From assembly GCA_044352985.1 (NCBI GenBank), contig JBILCU010000006.1, forward strand, positions 1 to 64,000: a DNA stretch of 64,000 bases. Reading direction: 5' to 3'. Each line of letters starts with the position of its first letter. Within the stretch, counting starts at the first letter, position 1. The notes beneath the pieces were generated by a model. That model did no database searches, was not told where the DNA came from, and saw nothing but the letters and a program-made list of their open reading frames with translations. This document shows positions 9,401-16,896 of this stretch, piece after piece. The stretch comes from JADJDM01 sp044352985. Its GTDB lineage: Bacteria > Bacteroidota > Bacteroidia > B-17B0 > Aurantibacillaceae. Both the position numbers and the translations under genes were made by a program.

Positions 9401-10728
9401 AGTTCTTAAACTTATTTAAGGTTAAAGAATTTCAACTCATCAACGGTGAAATGGTAAACATTGAAAAGCAAGATACTTTGGCAAACACTTTTGACAATTG
9501 CAAGAATGAAACTTTTCTATTCATTGTAACAGCTCAAAAGAAATATCCCGACTCAACAGAGATAATTTGCAAACTGTTAGGCGTAAATCCTACTGCCGAA
9601 ATAAACCCACCAAATTTTACAAAGACATTTCAAGAAGTGGTTAAAAGTGCTTACACTTACTCCCACGATTTTAACGACTTTCTATTTTTACTTGAAGAAA
9701 ACAGCGTTAAAGAACTTTCTAAAATCACTCAAGAAGTAAAGGACAGACTTCTTTTTGTTTATAGCAGAGACCGAGAAACAGCCAACGATACGGGCAGATT
9801 GATTTACCGTATGCACAGCATGGGATTTTTGGAAGATTATTTAATTGACTACAACAAAAACAATCTTTACAGTTGCACTTTCAGAAAGTTTAATTCCATT
9901 GATGAATACACAGCAATAATTGAAAAGTATTTACGCAGATATTTATCGGAGAATACAGCAATGGAAAACATTGCTGTATTACAAAGCCGACTTACAAAAC
10001 CAAATTTGATTGAGAATATTATTGAGTGCCTTTACTTTTTGTCGGAGTTTTCCTACAAAGAAATTGCAAGCAAAAGGAAAAGAGCAACTGATGAAATTGA
10101 AAGCATATTAAACACAAGCATTACAGAAGACAAGTATGTAAACGATTGGTATGAGCAAAACCTTTTCATCAAAGAGCAAATCTATTTTTACTTTAATGCA
10201 AAATATGCAAGGATAGGATTTAAAATTAACGGAAAACCGTTTTCTCTTTTGGATGATTACAAAGACGAAGAAATAAGTAGGGAGGAAATACTTGAAAAGT
10301 ATTTGAAAGTTTTCCGACTTGATGGAACAGAGCAAAACAACTACAAACACATGATGGGTTCTTGCAAGAAGATTTTGCGTTCACTAAGCGAAACCGATTT
10401 GAATAATGAGTGGTTGCTTCGTTTACTAAAAGCATTTGCAATGTATTCTGTAAACAATGCTTCATACATTTCAGAAGCAAACGAAGAGCTTGAAAGAGGT
10501 TTTGATAATTTGTATAAAGATGAACCATTTCACGAAAATGATTTTGAAATTATTGAACCTATTTTTGAAACTTACTTTCAAAAACTACAAAGCAACATAC
10601 AAGAAGATAACCCTTCATTCAAAGACATTAAACTAATTAGAGCAAAACTTTTATTAAAAATGCAGACCTTGGGCATTGAAAAACTAATAAATAGAAATCA
10701 AGAATTAACAGCAGAATATTATGCCTAA
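6427..10728 (+). CDS. PD-(D/E)XK nuclease - RecQ-like helicase fusion protein
   Basis: A 1,433-residue soluble protein. The N-terminal third holds a likely PD-(D/E)XK nuclease core: VDF with Asp179, then FEVDGSHH (Glu204/Asp206) and YDAYRDAIAE before ETIRFTVDS, as in DUF559/Vsr-like nucleases. The middle is a RecQ-type superfamily 2 helicase: LPTGGGKS (about residues 490-497), a DEVH box with CVSEWGHDFR (about 595), GLTATA, and motif VI QEAGRSGRDKK (about 840). The last 550 residues are helical and unassigned. RecQ housekeeping helicases are much shorter and lack the nuclease. The gene overlaps its upstream neighbour by 11 bp and its downstream neighbour by 8 bp. A helicase-nuclease between two membrane-anchored proteins on a mobile cassette suggests anti-phage or anti-plasmid defence; that role is inference. 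Confidence 0.8.
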   Translation: MQFKAGYIVDTIAKVVTDFKAALDKHKPADQTQLDQINGLLQYASSFDVEFPFKHNPDFKKLNPVLATLNNIITRGLPTRAPLVLEELFSKINLTEQSKDEFELNFPTAKKTISYETVFELLHIIEPGLEISRANYGGNLGSSLEWDFIKKHPFLKQILESQRDFSTINKKLTGNRTVDFCFTSPYLHWSEQKKCYEKVGRIFEVDGSHHSLSEYRYYDAYRDAIAEDENFETIRFTVDSIKEDKPDFEALIGRKIYQNFKSNFEKDITKHLADYSLIFIPIAVARIQKTILEFFLVHPELFKSEKIKVAIVERDLPCGAIAIKSLQDLFLNINAILDDSDKLLLPEIELTIFENSKWVLNAELHLKANRQDENYFKQNQFDIVIDNSVLRRSNIYKETNFHSDKAIKIRSSHYFDSSFGKSRRVYCADLLHYKSLVRKKDDGSYVPVNKYESHINFFIQNIFRKVSFREGQLPIISRALQQKPVIGLLPTGGGKSLTFQLPSFLQAGLCLVVDPIKSLMEDQVRVLKQNWIDCCDFINSNLRREDKVKKLIDFRYGETMFLFISPERFVMQDFRNIIHTIDVSKFGLAFSYCVIDEVHCVSEWGHDFRSTYLMLGKNSQRFAKTKTAKAVSLIGLTATASFDVLADIERELQIQHNDVADAIIMIENTIRPELFFRVIDVTALDRINQLNNDFSKIGSNLQKLNNLELIEKSKQHHKENFNDVEVFSERILFKNEAGELINLNEKNQNDFFAIIFCPVKGQMGNEKGVDFVYQHLNSNSKGFFYSSETEEESREVQDHFENFTTDKTKHIVCTKAFGMGIDKKDIRSTYHFVYSGSLESLVQEAGRSGRDKKISEANILISKIEYFKIDIYQFFSDNKENKLLQNKFTRKAARQSFEKRWNEKAKAFDDISFLSLDETLQAIEVTDFSLLKKDGTKYNVLPAESISELKAKLKEKDNNDHYKYITEKYDDRNIHDYFHEISFKGVDTEKSQFLNLFKVKEFQLINGEMVNIEKQDTLANTFDNCKNETFLFIVTAQKKYPDSTEIICKLLGVNPTAEINPPNFTKTFQEVVKSAYTYSHDFNDFLFLLEENSVKELSKITQEVKDRLLFVYSRDRETANDTGRLIYRMHSMGFLEDYLIDYNKNNLYSCTFRKFNSIDEYTAIIEKYLRRYLSENTAMENIAVLQSRLTKPNLIENIIECLYFLSEFSYKEIASKRKRATDEIESILNTSITEDKYVNDWYEQNLFIKEQIYFYFNAKYARIGFKINGKPFSLLDDYKDEEISREEILEKYLKVFRLDGTEQNNYKHMMGSCKKILRSLSETDLNNEWLLRLLKAFAMYSVNNASYISEANEELERGFDNLYKDEPFHENDFEIIEPIFETYFQKLQSNIQEDNPSFKDIKLIRAKLLLKMQTLGIEKLINRNQELTAEYYA

Positions 10729-11557
10729 CTACGAAGAAGTAATACAGCAATCGCAAGCCAACATTAAATCTTTGAGTGAGAAACTCAAAGACCTTGACAA
10801 GTTGCATCAAGACATTAAAGAGTTGATTAAGCAACCTGAAATATTTGATACCAAATATCAGCAGATAGTAAAGTTATCAGAGGAATACACCAACACTTTA
10901 GGCGCAGCGACAAAAAAGTATTTAGACGGCAACAACACTTTGTTTACAACAAAGCTGAATGAGTTATCGGACAAGACAAAAGATTTACAAAAGGAAATTT
11001 CACGACTTGTAAATATTGACTTCACAAAACTCTTTCAAGATTTACAAAAGTCATTCATTGACCAGACAAGAAAGGATTTAGCAACCGAACTTAAAAAGTT
11101 TGACGACAAGTCAACAGACCTGCAAACAAAAATTGACGAGTTAAGAAAGCAAGTTGAAAGACTTGAAAAGATTGATTTAGAAAAGCATTTTGACAAACTT
11201 CAAAAAACACTTTCTGAAATATTCGGAGCTATCAACGCAATTAATATTACTCTGACAGCGATAACTCAAACGCTGAATAGTATTGTTCAATCTTTAGGAG
11301 CAATTCAAAACGCAATTGACACAAACCATAAAGAGACAAAGAAAGTTATCAGTTCTTTCAGCGAGGCAACTACAAAACATTTAAGCAACCAAGACAGTGA
11401 AGCCAAACGAAATACAGAATTATTGGAGAGTAAAATAAAATCATTAGCAGAACAAAACGACTTGCTGAAAAAGGAAGTCAAGATAAACAGAATAATTAAG
11501 ATAGTCGGACTAACAATAATTTTAATCATTCTCATTTATGTTGCAGTCAAGTTATAA
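10721..11557 (+). CDS. coiled-coil protein with C-terminal membrane anchor
   Basis: A 278-residue protein that is almost entirely helical with heptad-like spacing from residue 5 to about 250. It ends in one membrane segment (residues 257-276, IIKIVGLTIILIILIYVAV), so it is tail-anchored with a long cytoplasmic coiled coil. The ATG overlaps the helicase stop by 8 bp. I know no named family from sequence alone; it resembles in outline the long coiled-coil membrane subunits of some defence systems. It is the last gene of the 5.7-kb cassette. Confidence 0.65.
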   Translation: MPNYEEVIQQSQANIKSLSEKLKDLDKLHQDIKELIKQPEIFDTKYQQIVKLSEEYTNTLGAATKKYLDGNNTLFTTKLNELSDKTKDLQKEISRLVNIDFTKLFQDLQKSFIDQTRKDLATELKKFDDKSTDLQTKIDELRKQVERLEKIDLEKHFDKLQKTLSEIFGAINAINITLTAITQTLNSIVQSLGAIQNAIDTNHKETKKVISSFSEATTKHLSNQDSEAKRNTELLESKIKSLAEQNDLLKKEVKINRIIKIVGLTIILIILIYVAVKL

Positions 11558-11706
11558 CGCCAACGCATTTGCAAGCACATTTGCTTTTTTTACAACCCTC
11601 AAGCCACTGCTTAAAAAAGCAATAGAGCTTGCAAGCCATCGCACGACAAACCGCAAGGACAGTGCTAACTTGACAAAGACGACCTTCGTGGACAGAGAAG
11701 CACGAA
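11558..11706 (+). other. non-coding 3' tail of the nuclease-helicase cassette
   Basis: About 150 bp between the coiled-coil gene and the closing attC-like site. It contains GCACATTTGCTTTT (from about 11573), also present upstream of the operon near 6097, and an inverted segment (GCTTAAAAAAGC). A frame is open across it, but it has no protein-like features. Confidence 0.4.
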
Positions 11707-11841
11707 CCGGTAACAGCGGGTTTAAGAAATTGTGGGTTCAGTGGTTAATTGAACATTCTACTTCGCATCAACATTTGTGGTGGTTTGACAGTTTTGTGCT
11801 CCGAAATCCCCAACTTCTTAAACCCACAAAACGTTAGTAGC
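11707..11841 (+). repeat. attC-like site 6
   Basis: Opens CCGGTAAC (11707-11714), closes GTTAGTAGC (11833-11841). Arms 11716-11735 and 11808-11827 pair well (GGGTTTAAGAA against TTCTTAAACCC at the centre). It is 135 bp and of a different family from site 5. The loop promoter is not clear here. Confidence 0.82.
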
Positions 11842-11846
11842 AAGCC

Positions 11847-12515
11847 ATGAGAAACATATTTACATTTATAATTTCCTTACTAATCTTTACTTCTTGTAAA
11901 CAGACTGAAACAGAGACAAAAGACCGAATAAATAAATATACTGAGCTATCAAAATTCTATAGAGACACTACATTTTCGGACATTCATATTTATCCAGACA
12001 CTTCTTCATACGAAAATCTATCATATTTTTTCAGAGGTAATCAAATAGACTCAACGACATGCAAGTTATTACCCGCCACAGTTACAAATTCTTTACCTTG
12101 GACAGAAGGCTTTCACGGTATTTTATCTTTTCAAATTAATAAAGACTGTATTGGTTTAATAACAAGGACCCCTGGCATGTATGCATCGACAGCTATTAGC
12201 TTATGGATTTACGACCTGACAAAAGACTCAATAACAAACAATATTCAACTTGCTGACATCTTTGGTGACGCAGGAGCAGCTGAAACAATTAACTCTTCTC
12301 TTTTCGTTGACAATCAAAAACAATTAAAAGCACTAATATATCGTTACTATACATATGACCACAGCATAGAGGACGAAAATGACAAAACCGTAGAAATTAA
12401 ACATAGCTATTACTTAGTAAGAATAAATAATGTAAAGACAGATACACTTGAAAAAGACTCTATAAAACTTAACCAAGTGTACAAAGACCAGCTAAAGAAA
12501 ATGGCCAGCTACTAA
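11847..12515 (+). CDS. lipoprotein, unknown function (222 aa)
   Basis: A lipoprotein signal occupies residues 1-17 (IISLLIFTSC, lipobox Cys17), so it is an anchored envelope lipoprotein. The remaining 205 residues are mixed beta with many Asp, Ser and Thr; I see no known domain. It is alone in a cassette opening GTTAGTAGC (11833) and closing GCTACTAAC (12516), an exact reverse-complement pair. Its TAA stop (12513-12515) is part of that closing box, so the recombination site supplies the end of the reading frame. Confidence 0.7.
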   Translation: MRNIFTFIISLLIFTSCKQTETETKDRINKYTELSKFYRDTTFSDIHIYPDTSSYENLSYFFRGNQIDSTTCKLLPATVTNSLPWTEGFHGILSFQINKDCIGLITRTPGMYASTAISLWIYDLTKDSITNNIQLADIFGDAGAAETINSSLFVDNQKQLKALIYRYYTYDHSIEDENDKTVEIKHSYYLVRINNVKTDTLEKDSIKLNQVYKDQLKKMASY

Positions 12516-12680
12516 CACACAATTTGCGACAAGCGTGGAAGATGGTAAAAGCATTTGCAATTTTTTCGGCAGACACTTTTTTAGTTTTGCAAATGCCAAT
12601 AAACATTTTACCTTTAAACAAGCATTCGTCAGACACGGTTCCAATAACGGCCGACAACAAGCCGCGAAACCGATAGCTGT
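12508..12680 (+). repeat. attC-like site 7 (main family, right arm replaced)
   Basis: Opens GCTACTAAC (12508-12516) with a normal main-family left arm, inner stem and promoter. From about 12642 the right arm is different (AATAACGGCCGACAACAAGCCGCG) and no longer pairs with the left arm. The core is GATAGCTG (12672-12679) instead of GTT. It looks chimeric or decayed. The next cassette still ends CAGCTAAC, mirroring it with one mismatch. Confidence 0.65.
12586..12616 (+). promoter_or_regulatory. promoter inside attC-like site 7
   Basis: TTTG (12586-12589), 19 bp, TACCTTTA (12609-12616). It is conserved even though the right arm of this site is not. Confidence 0.55.
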
Positions 12681-12721
12681 GATGTTATAGATTGTATTTA
12701 AACAAATAAAAACCAATTAAT

Positions 12722-13522
12722 ATGAAAAAAACAATCAATTTAGTAGTTTTAGTAATTTTAACAAGTAATTTGTTTTCTCAAATTAGTCTTGAACATTCTT
12801 ATCCTAATGGTAAATGGAAAACCTCAATTGTAAATTTAGCCATTTCGGGTATGAAATACCAATGGGTAAATGCACCAGGTGGCGAACTAAAATTATACAA
12901 CTTAGATCATTCTCTTTTTAAAAGTATGACATTCCCAGTGTTGGCCTCTATGACAAATGTAGAAGTTGCCTATGTCTCTGAAACGACGTTTGATTTAGAC
13001 AGTGGCATAGAATTTATGGTTTATTATCAAGATGATAATAATTGGGCTAACAGCATAACAAAAATAATTGATGAATCTAGTACTATTCTTTTAGATGCCT
13101 CAAGTGAAACACCAGCATTTAATTCATATCAAGGTATATACGGAGCAATATTTAATACTCCAAGTGGTACAAAAATGATACTTGACAACCATAGTGATAA
13201 TGCCTCAAAAATATATAGCTTGCCAGGAACGTTACTTGTTTCAATAAACAAAAACACCAATTACAATAACTACCAACTTGAAACGTACCCTAATCCTGCT
13301 GAAGATTATATTAAACTTGCTTATACTTTGCCGAAAAATATTAAAGAAGCCATCGTTTCTATTTATGATATAGAAGGTAAAATTGTTAAGACATTTACAA
13401 TCGATAACAATTATAAAGAATTATTAATTGACACGAAACAATTTAGCAACGGAGCATATTTGTGTCAGATAAACTCAAACGGAACGAAAATTTTAGACAC
13501 AAAGTTTATAGTGCAAAAATAA
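12722..13522 (+). CDS. secreted protein with T9SS C-terminal sorting domain
   Basis: A 266-residue protein with a signal peptide (residues 1-20, ending NLFSQ). Residues 21-180 are a beta-rich domain I cannot name. From about residue 188 (LETYPNPAEDYIKL) to the end is a type A T9SS sorting domain, with the YPNP start, the SIYDIEGKIVKTF strand and the FSNGAYLCQI...KFIVQK ending. The protein should be exported by Sec and then moved across the outer membrane by T9SS. It is the only gene of a cassette opening GATAGCTG and closing CAGCTAAC. Confidence 0.82.
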   Translation: MKKTINLVVLVILTSNLFSQISLEHSYPNGKWKTSIVNLAISGMKYQWVNAPGGELKLYNLDHSLFKSMTFPVLASMTNVEVAYVSETTFDLDSGIEFMVYYQDDNNWANSITKIIDESSTILLDASSETPAFNSYQGIYGAIFNTPSGTKMILDNHSDNASKIYSLPGTLLVSINKNTNYNNYQLETYPNPAEDYIKLAYTLPKNIKEAIVSIYDIEGKIVKTFTIDNNYKELLIDTKQFSNGAYLCQINSNGTKILDTKFIVQK

Positions 13523-13529
13523 AACACTA

Positions 13530-13705
13530 CAGCTAACAGCACCTAAAACTTATGCGGACGACATCAAAGCATTTGCAAATTAACGGTCGCTCCGCGGAAC
13601 TTATTTTCATTTTTGCAAAAGCAACAAACATAGTATCTTTATTTAAACGTTTCGGTAGACTGTGTTTAAAATCCGCACAAGTTCTAGCTGCAAACCGTTA
13701 TAGGC
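13530..13705 (+). repeat. attC-like site 8
   Basis: Opens CAGCTAAC (13530-13537), closes GTTATAGGC (13697-13705). Arms 13541-13558 and 13671-13690 pair (CTAAAACTTATGCGGA against TCCGCACAAGTTCTAG). A related left arm occurs at 21511. Confidence 0.8.
13612..13641 (+). promoter_or_regulatory. promoter inside attC-like site 8
   Basis: TTTG (13612-13615), 18 bp, TATCTTTA (13634-13641). Confidence 0.5.
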
Positions 13706-13729
13706 AACCCTAAGAGACGACAACAAAAA

Positions 13730-14563
13730 ATGAAACTTTGGACGTCAATATTAACTTTTATTATACTAGGACTTGTCTTGACTAACTGTGCAAGGAAACC
13801 TATTTACAATTGTGGGACCGGAGCTTTAATGAACATACCTTCTATTGAAAGCAAAATACTATCATTAAAGACTATCGGTATTGGTGACACTATTTCGACA
13901 TATATAAGTGGGACAATTTTTGGAAAAGATAGCGCAAACAATAAAGTAACGATTGACACACTTATGTTTGCTAATATTGGTTTTATTAGCCATGAGAGAC
14001 AAGATACGGTCGGAACAGTTTCCGATATATACGGAAAATTTGAAAAGCACATACAAGCTGGAACATACGACATATTTGTAAAATATGTTGGTTATGTAGG
14101 GCTAGTGATTAAAAATGTTCCTTTTGAACAAGGTGAATTAAAAGAATTTAATGTTCTTCTTGGGCAACAAGGTCAAACAATAGTTGAGAATGTCGTTGAT
14201 GCTAAAAAACTAAATTGTAGTTCCTATTTTGACAAGAACCTAAATAAACAAGTTTACACTTTTACAGACAAAATGCCTGAATATGGAAAAGGTACGGCAG
14301 ATGTTTTAACCTTCTTCTCAAAGAATTTTATTTATCCAAAAGAACAACAAGACAATTTTCAAGGTTCAATATATATTTCATTTATTGTGGGCATAGATGG
14401 ACAATTAATAAACATTGACGTTGATAAAAAATATTTTGGAGACAACTACTCACCTGTTGACCTTGAAGTAATAAGAGTTTTTAAACTTATGCCTATTTGG
14501 AGGCCGGGACAATGTAACGGCTTGGCAGTTCCGGTAAAAATGAAAATACCAATCAAATTTTAA
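13730..14563 (+). CDS. lipoprotein with regulatory-like and TonB C-terminal domains
   Basis: A 277-residue protein. Residues 1-20 are a lipoprotein signal (LVLTNC, Cys20). Residues 90-150 (SDIYGKFEKHIQAGTYDIFVKYVGY) resemble the carboxypeptidase-regulatory-like beta-sandwich common in Bacteroidota surface proteins. The last 90 residues (NFIYPKEQQ..GSIYISFIVGIDGQL followed by PIWRPGQCNG and PVKMKIPIKF) match a TonB C-terminal domain. A lipoprotein with this domain is unlikely to energise transport itself, so its role is open. The cassette is bounded by GTTATAGGC (13697) and GCCTATAAC (14601), an exact pair. Confidence 0.7.
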   Translation: MKLWTSILTFIILGLVLTNCARKPIYNCGTGALMNIPSIESKILSLKTIGIGDTISTYISGTIFGKDSANNKVTIDTLMFANIGFISHERQDTVGTVSDIYGKFEKHIQAGTYDIFVKYVGYVGLVIKNVPFEQGELKEFNVLLGQQGQTIVENVVDAKKLNCSSYFDKNLNKQVYTFTDKMPEYGKGTADVLTFFSKNFIYPKEQQDNFQGSIYISFIVGIDGQLINIDVDKKYFGDNYSPVDLEVIRVFKLMPIWRPGQCNGLAVPVKMKIPIKF

Positions 14564-14592
14564 TAGTGACAGTTTAAGTGAAAGAAGGGTAT

Positions 14593-14765
14593 GCCTATAA
14601 CACACAATTTGCGACAAACGTGGAAGATGGTAAAAGCATTTGCAATTTTTTTTTGGCAGACACTTTTTTAGTTTTGCAAATGCCAATAAACAGTTTACCT
14701 TTAAACAAGCATTCGTTAGACAAGTTTCCAATCAAGCCTTATGCAAATTGCTAGACCGTTAGTGG
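14593..14765 (+). repeat. attC-like site 9 (main family)
   Basis: Opens GCCTATAAC (14593-14601), closes GTTAGTGG (14758-14765). It has typical main-family outer arms, the inner stem GCATTTGCAA/TTGCAAATGC and a promoter. Confidence 0.84.
14673..14703 (+). promoter_or_regulatory. promoter inside attC-like site 9
   Basis: TTTG (14673-14676), 19 bp, TACCTTTA (14696-14703). Confidence 0.55.
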
Positions 14766-14935
14766 TAAATGGCGGAACGAATCCTCAAAAATAAATTTCT
14801 GATAACTAAAAGTATTTTCTTTACTAAACTTAAGATTAAGATACTTAAACTGCGCTACTTATAGTTTTGCTTTAAACTAAATAAATAACATTTTATATCA
14901 ATGCTCTAAAGAGTGTTTTTTATTATATTTGAAAT
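14766..14935 (+). other. AT-rich leader without gene
   Basis: 170 bp between the cassette start and the next ATG, with no frame or palindromic arm. A consensus -7 box TATATTTG (14924-14931) ends 4 bp before the ATG. If it is used, the transcript would be nearly leaderless; no -33 TTG sits at the right distance, so I rate it weak. Confidence 0.35.
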
Positions 14936-15325
14936 ATGAAAAGAGCAATACTCTTCCTAACTACGCTTATACTAATTGCAAGTTTTTGTAAATCACAAAC
15001 ATCTTCTATAGCAATAACAGGAAATTACATTGGACAATCTATGACAGATCATATGGTTATGACAATAGAAGTAAAAGAAAACCACAAATACATTCTAAAG
15101 ACATATGATTCAAATAGAAAAATTCAAAAAAAAATAAAAGGTAAATGGGCTTTAGTCGGAGACAAGTTGATACTTAATGAAAAATCCGGCACGACCAAGG
15201 TGCTTGAAAAACATTTAGACATATGGTATATTTCCGACAAAAATGGTCTAACTTGTCAAGCAAGATTTTATCAAAATAGAGACCAAAATGAATTTTGGGC
15301 AGAGTTAATGCGACAAGGGTGTTAG
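14936..15325 (+). CDS. secreted small protein, unknown function (129 aa)
   Basis: A signal peptide spans residues 1-21 (LILIASFCKSQ). The remaining 108 residues read like a small beta-barrel or lipocalin-like fold (SIAITGNYIGQSM, HKYILKTYD, KIKGKWALVGDKLILN), a pattern common in unassigned Bacteroidota secreted proteins. No catalytic motif is visible and the fold call is weak. It is alone in a cassette opening GTTAGTGG (14758) and closing TCACTAAC (15416), one mismatch from the expected complement. Confidence 0.6.
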   Translation: MKRAILFLTTLILIASFCKSQTSSIAITGNYIGQSMTDHMVMTIEVKENHKYILKTYDSNRKIQKKIKGKWALVGDKLILNEKSGTTKVLEKHLDIWYISDKNGLTCQARFYQNRDQNEFWAELMRQGC

Positions 15326-15407
15326 ACTTTCCTCTTTTTTAAATTTTCCAATCAAATTTTTTTTATGAGTAGATACACAAGCAAGAGGCAATTTTGTGAA
15401 GCCATCA

Positions 15408-15579
15408 ATCACTAACACACAATTTGCGACAAGCGTGGACGATGGTAAAAGCAGTTGCAATTTTTTATGGCAGACACTTTTTAGTTTTGCAAATGCCAAT
15501 AAATAGTTTACCTTTAAAAAGGCATTCGTCAGACACGTTTCCAAACATGCTTGATGCAAATTGCTAGACCGTTAGCTGC
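15408..15579 (+). repeat. attC-like site 10 (main family)
   Basis: Opens ATCACTAAC (15408-15416), closes GTTAGCTGC (15571-15579). Main-family arms are present with scattered substitutions (GCAGTTGCAA in the inner left arm). Confidence 0.82.
15486..15516 (+). promoter_or_regulatory. promoter inside attC-like site 10
   Basis: TTTG (15486-15489), 19 bp, TACCTTTA (15509-15516). Confidence 0.55.
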
Positions 15580-15598
15580 AAGTGATGCGACAATTAAA

Positions 15599-16501
15599 AT
15601 GAAAGACAAAATAATAAAACAATATTTCGACGGGCTCATAGCAGCGGTGTTAAAGTATGCGTCATTGAATAAACTGTTTTTTATGTTTTCTTTTATTCCG
15701 GTTTTAACAAATGCGCAAATTGCTTATGTGGGAATTAACTACCCCTATTATTTTGATATCGTGCCCGACACTTTACTAAATTATCATTATACGGGGCCTT
15801 CGCATCTTGATGACGAAAGTTACTATATCGATATTAACAACGATTCTCAAAACGACTTGAGAATAAACGCAAGAGCTGTTTCATCTCCAGGAGGTGGTAA
15901 CGGATATACGTCAGTTTTATCACTCAATACAAAAACTTTTAAAAGATTTGGGAGATTTGACGCAACTGTAAACAAAAAAATTGCGCTTCCTCTTTTATCG
16001 GGAGATAGTATTAATAGTTTAAACTCTATTTGGGACTCTACAGCGCTTATGTTGACATATGATAATGTAAGCATGGGTGTTTATACTGGTGTTTCTGACT
16101 GGTACAGCACCAATGATTTGTTTATTGGAATTAAATACGAAGATAATATAGATACCTTGATTGGATGGATAAGAGTAAATTGCAAAAAAACAAGTTCAAA
16201 CGTTGAATGTTTGGTAAAGAATTATTCATTCCTAAAAAACAGCACTGACATTGGTATTAAGAAAATTTCAGAAATGAATATAAAAGTATTTCCTAACCCA
16301 GTTTCCTCCCATTTAAATATTTCTAAAGATTTGGGGTTTGAAAACTCCGAAATAGAAGTGATTAATTATTTAGGTCATACTGTTTTAAAAGCTCCTTTTC
16401 AAAAGCAAATTGATGTTTCTAAACTTGCAAATGGATGCTACTTCGCTAAAATTACAACAGCAGCTAAAGAACCATTATTTACTAAATTCATAAAGGAATA
16501 A
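15599..16501 (+). CDS. secreted protein with T9SS C-terminal sorting domain
   Basis: About 300 residues. The hydrophobic export signal (KLFFMFSFIPVLTNAQ) sits about 25 residues after the ATG at 15599, so the real start may be the in-frame GTG near 15651; the frame is also open back into the attC-like site. The middle is beta-rich with an Asp/Asn-rich segment (YIDINNDSQNDLRI) suggesting calcium binding. From FPNPVSSHLNI near residue 233 to the end it is a T9SS type A sorting domain. The cassette opens GTTAGCTGC (15571). No exact partner box follows; the next site opens at 16669 after 165 bp of non-coding DNA. Confidence 0.75.
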   Translation: MKDKIIKQYFDGLIAAVLKYASLNKLFFMFSFIPVLTNAQIAYVGINYPYYFDIVPDTLLNYHYTGPSHLDDESYYIDINNDSQNDLRINARAVSSPGGGNGYTSVLSLNTKTFKRFGRFDATVNKKIALPLLSGDSINSLNSIWDSTALMLTYDNVSMGVYTGVSDWYSTNDLFIGIKYEDNIDTLIGWIRVNCKKTSSNVECLVKNYSFLKNSTDIGIKKISEMNIKVFPNPVSSHLNISKDLGFENSEIEVINYLGHTVLKAPFQKQIDVSKLANGCYFAKITTAAKEPLFTKFIKE

Positions 16502-16668
16502 AAACCGCTGCTCTTTCAAGTGGTCGACTATCTTTTCATTGATCAGGTCTTCCCTTATCCACTAATGTTTTTTCTGCATTTTTTGAACTTTAATCCGCTT
16601 AATATTTGTATTGATGACAAAAAATAATTCAGACAAGTTAGCGAGACGTACCTATGTGGCACCACCTT
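16502..16668 (+). other. non-coding stretch before attC-like site 11
   Basis: 167 bp with no frame of note. Contains TTAGCGAG and a short GGCACCACC segment. I see no clear remnant gene; a deletion between two cassettes could have left it. Confidence 0.3.
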
Positions 16669-16858
16669 CACCTAACACACGGCGTGGCGACCAGCGGGTT
16701 GACTGAAGGTCATTGTGGCGCGCAGAGGTAGTTGCCCGAAAGCAGAATTTTTATTTGCGGCCGCTAAGAAATATTTGTATCTTCATATAAAGGTTTAAGG
16801 GTGTAGACAGATGGTTTTTCAAAACCCGCCGATCGCCAACCGTGAAACAGTTATCGGC
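16669..16858 (+). repeat. attC-like site 11
   Basis: Opens CACCTAAC (16669-16676), closes GTTATCGGC (16850-16858). Arms from 16677 and 16822 pair well (CACGGCGTGGCGACCAGCGG against CCGCCGATCGCCAACCGTG). At 190 bp it is one of the longest. Confidence 0.8.
16754..16785 (+). promoter_or_regulatory. promoter inside attC-like site 11
   Basis: TTTG (16754-16757), 20 bp, TATCTTCA (16778-16785). Confidence 0.45.
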
Positions 16859-16896
16859 AACTCAATAACGGCACTGCAAAATTTCAAAAGACAACA

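Noticed and set aside
6427..10728. Housekeeping RecQ helicase
   Set aside because: It is more than twice the usual length, has an N-terminal nuclease-like core, and overlaps two membrane-protein genes in a cassette.
11538..11837. 99-residue + strand frame after the coiled-coil gene
   Set aside because: It runs through the non-coding tail and the attC-like site, with no protein-like features.
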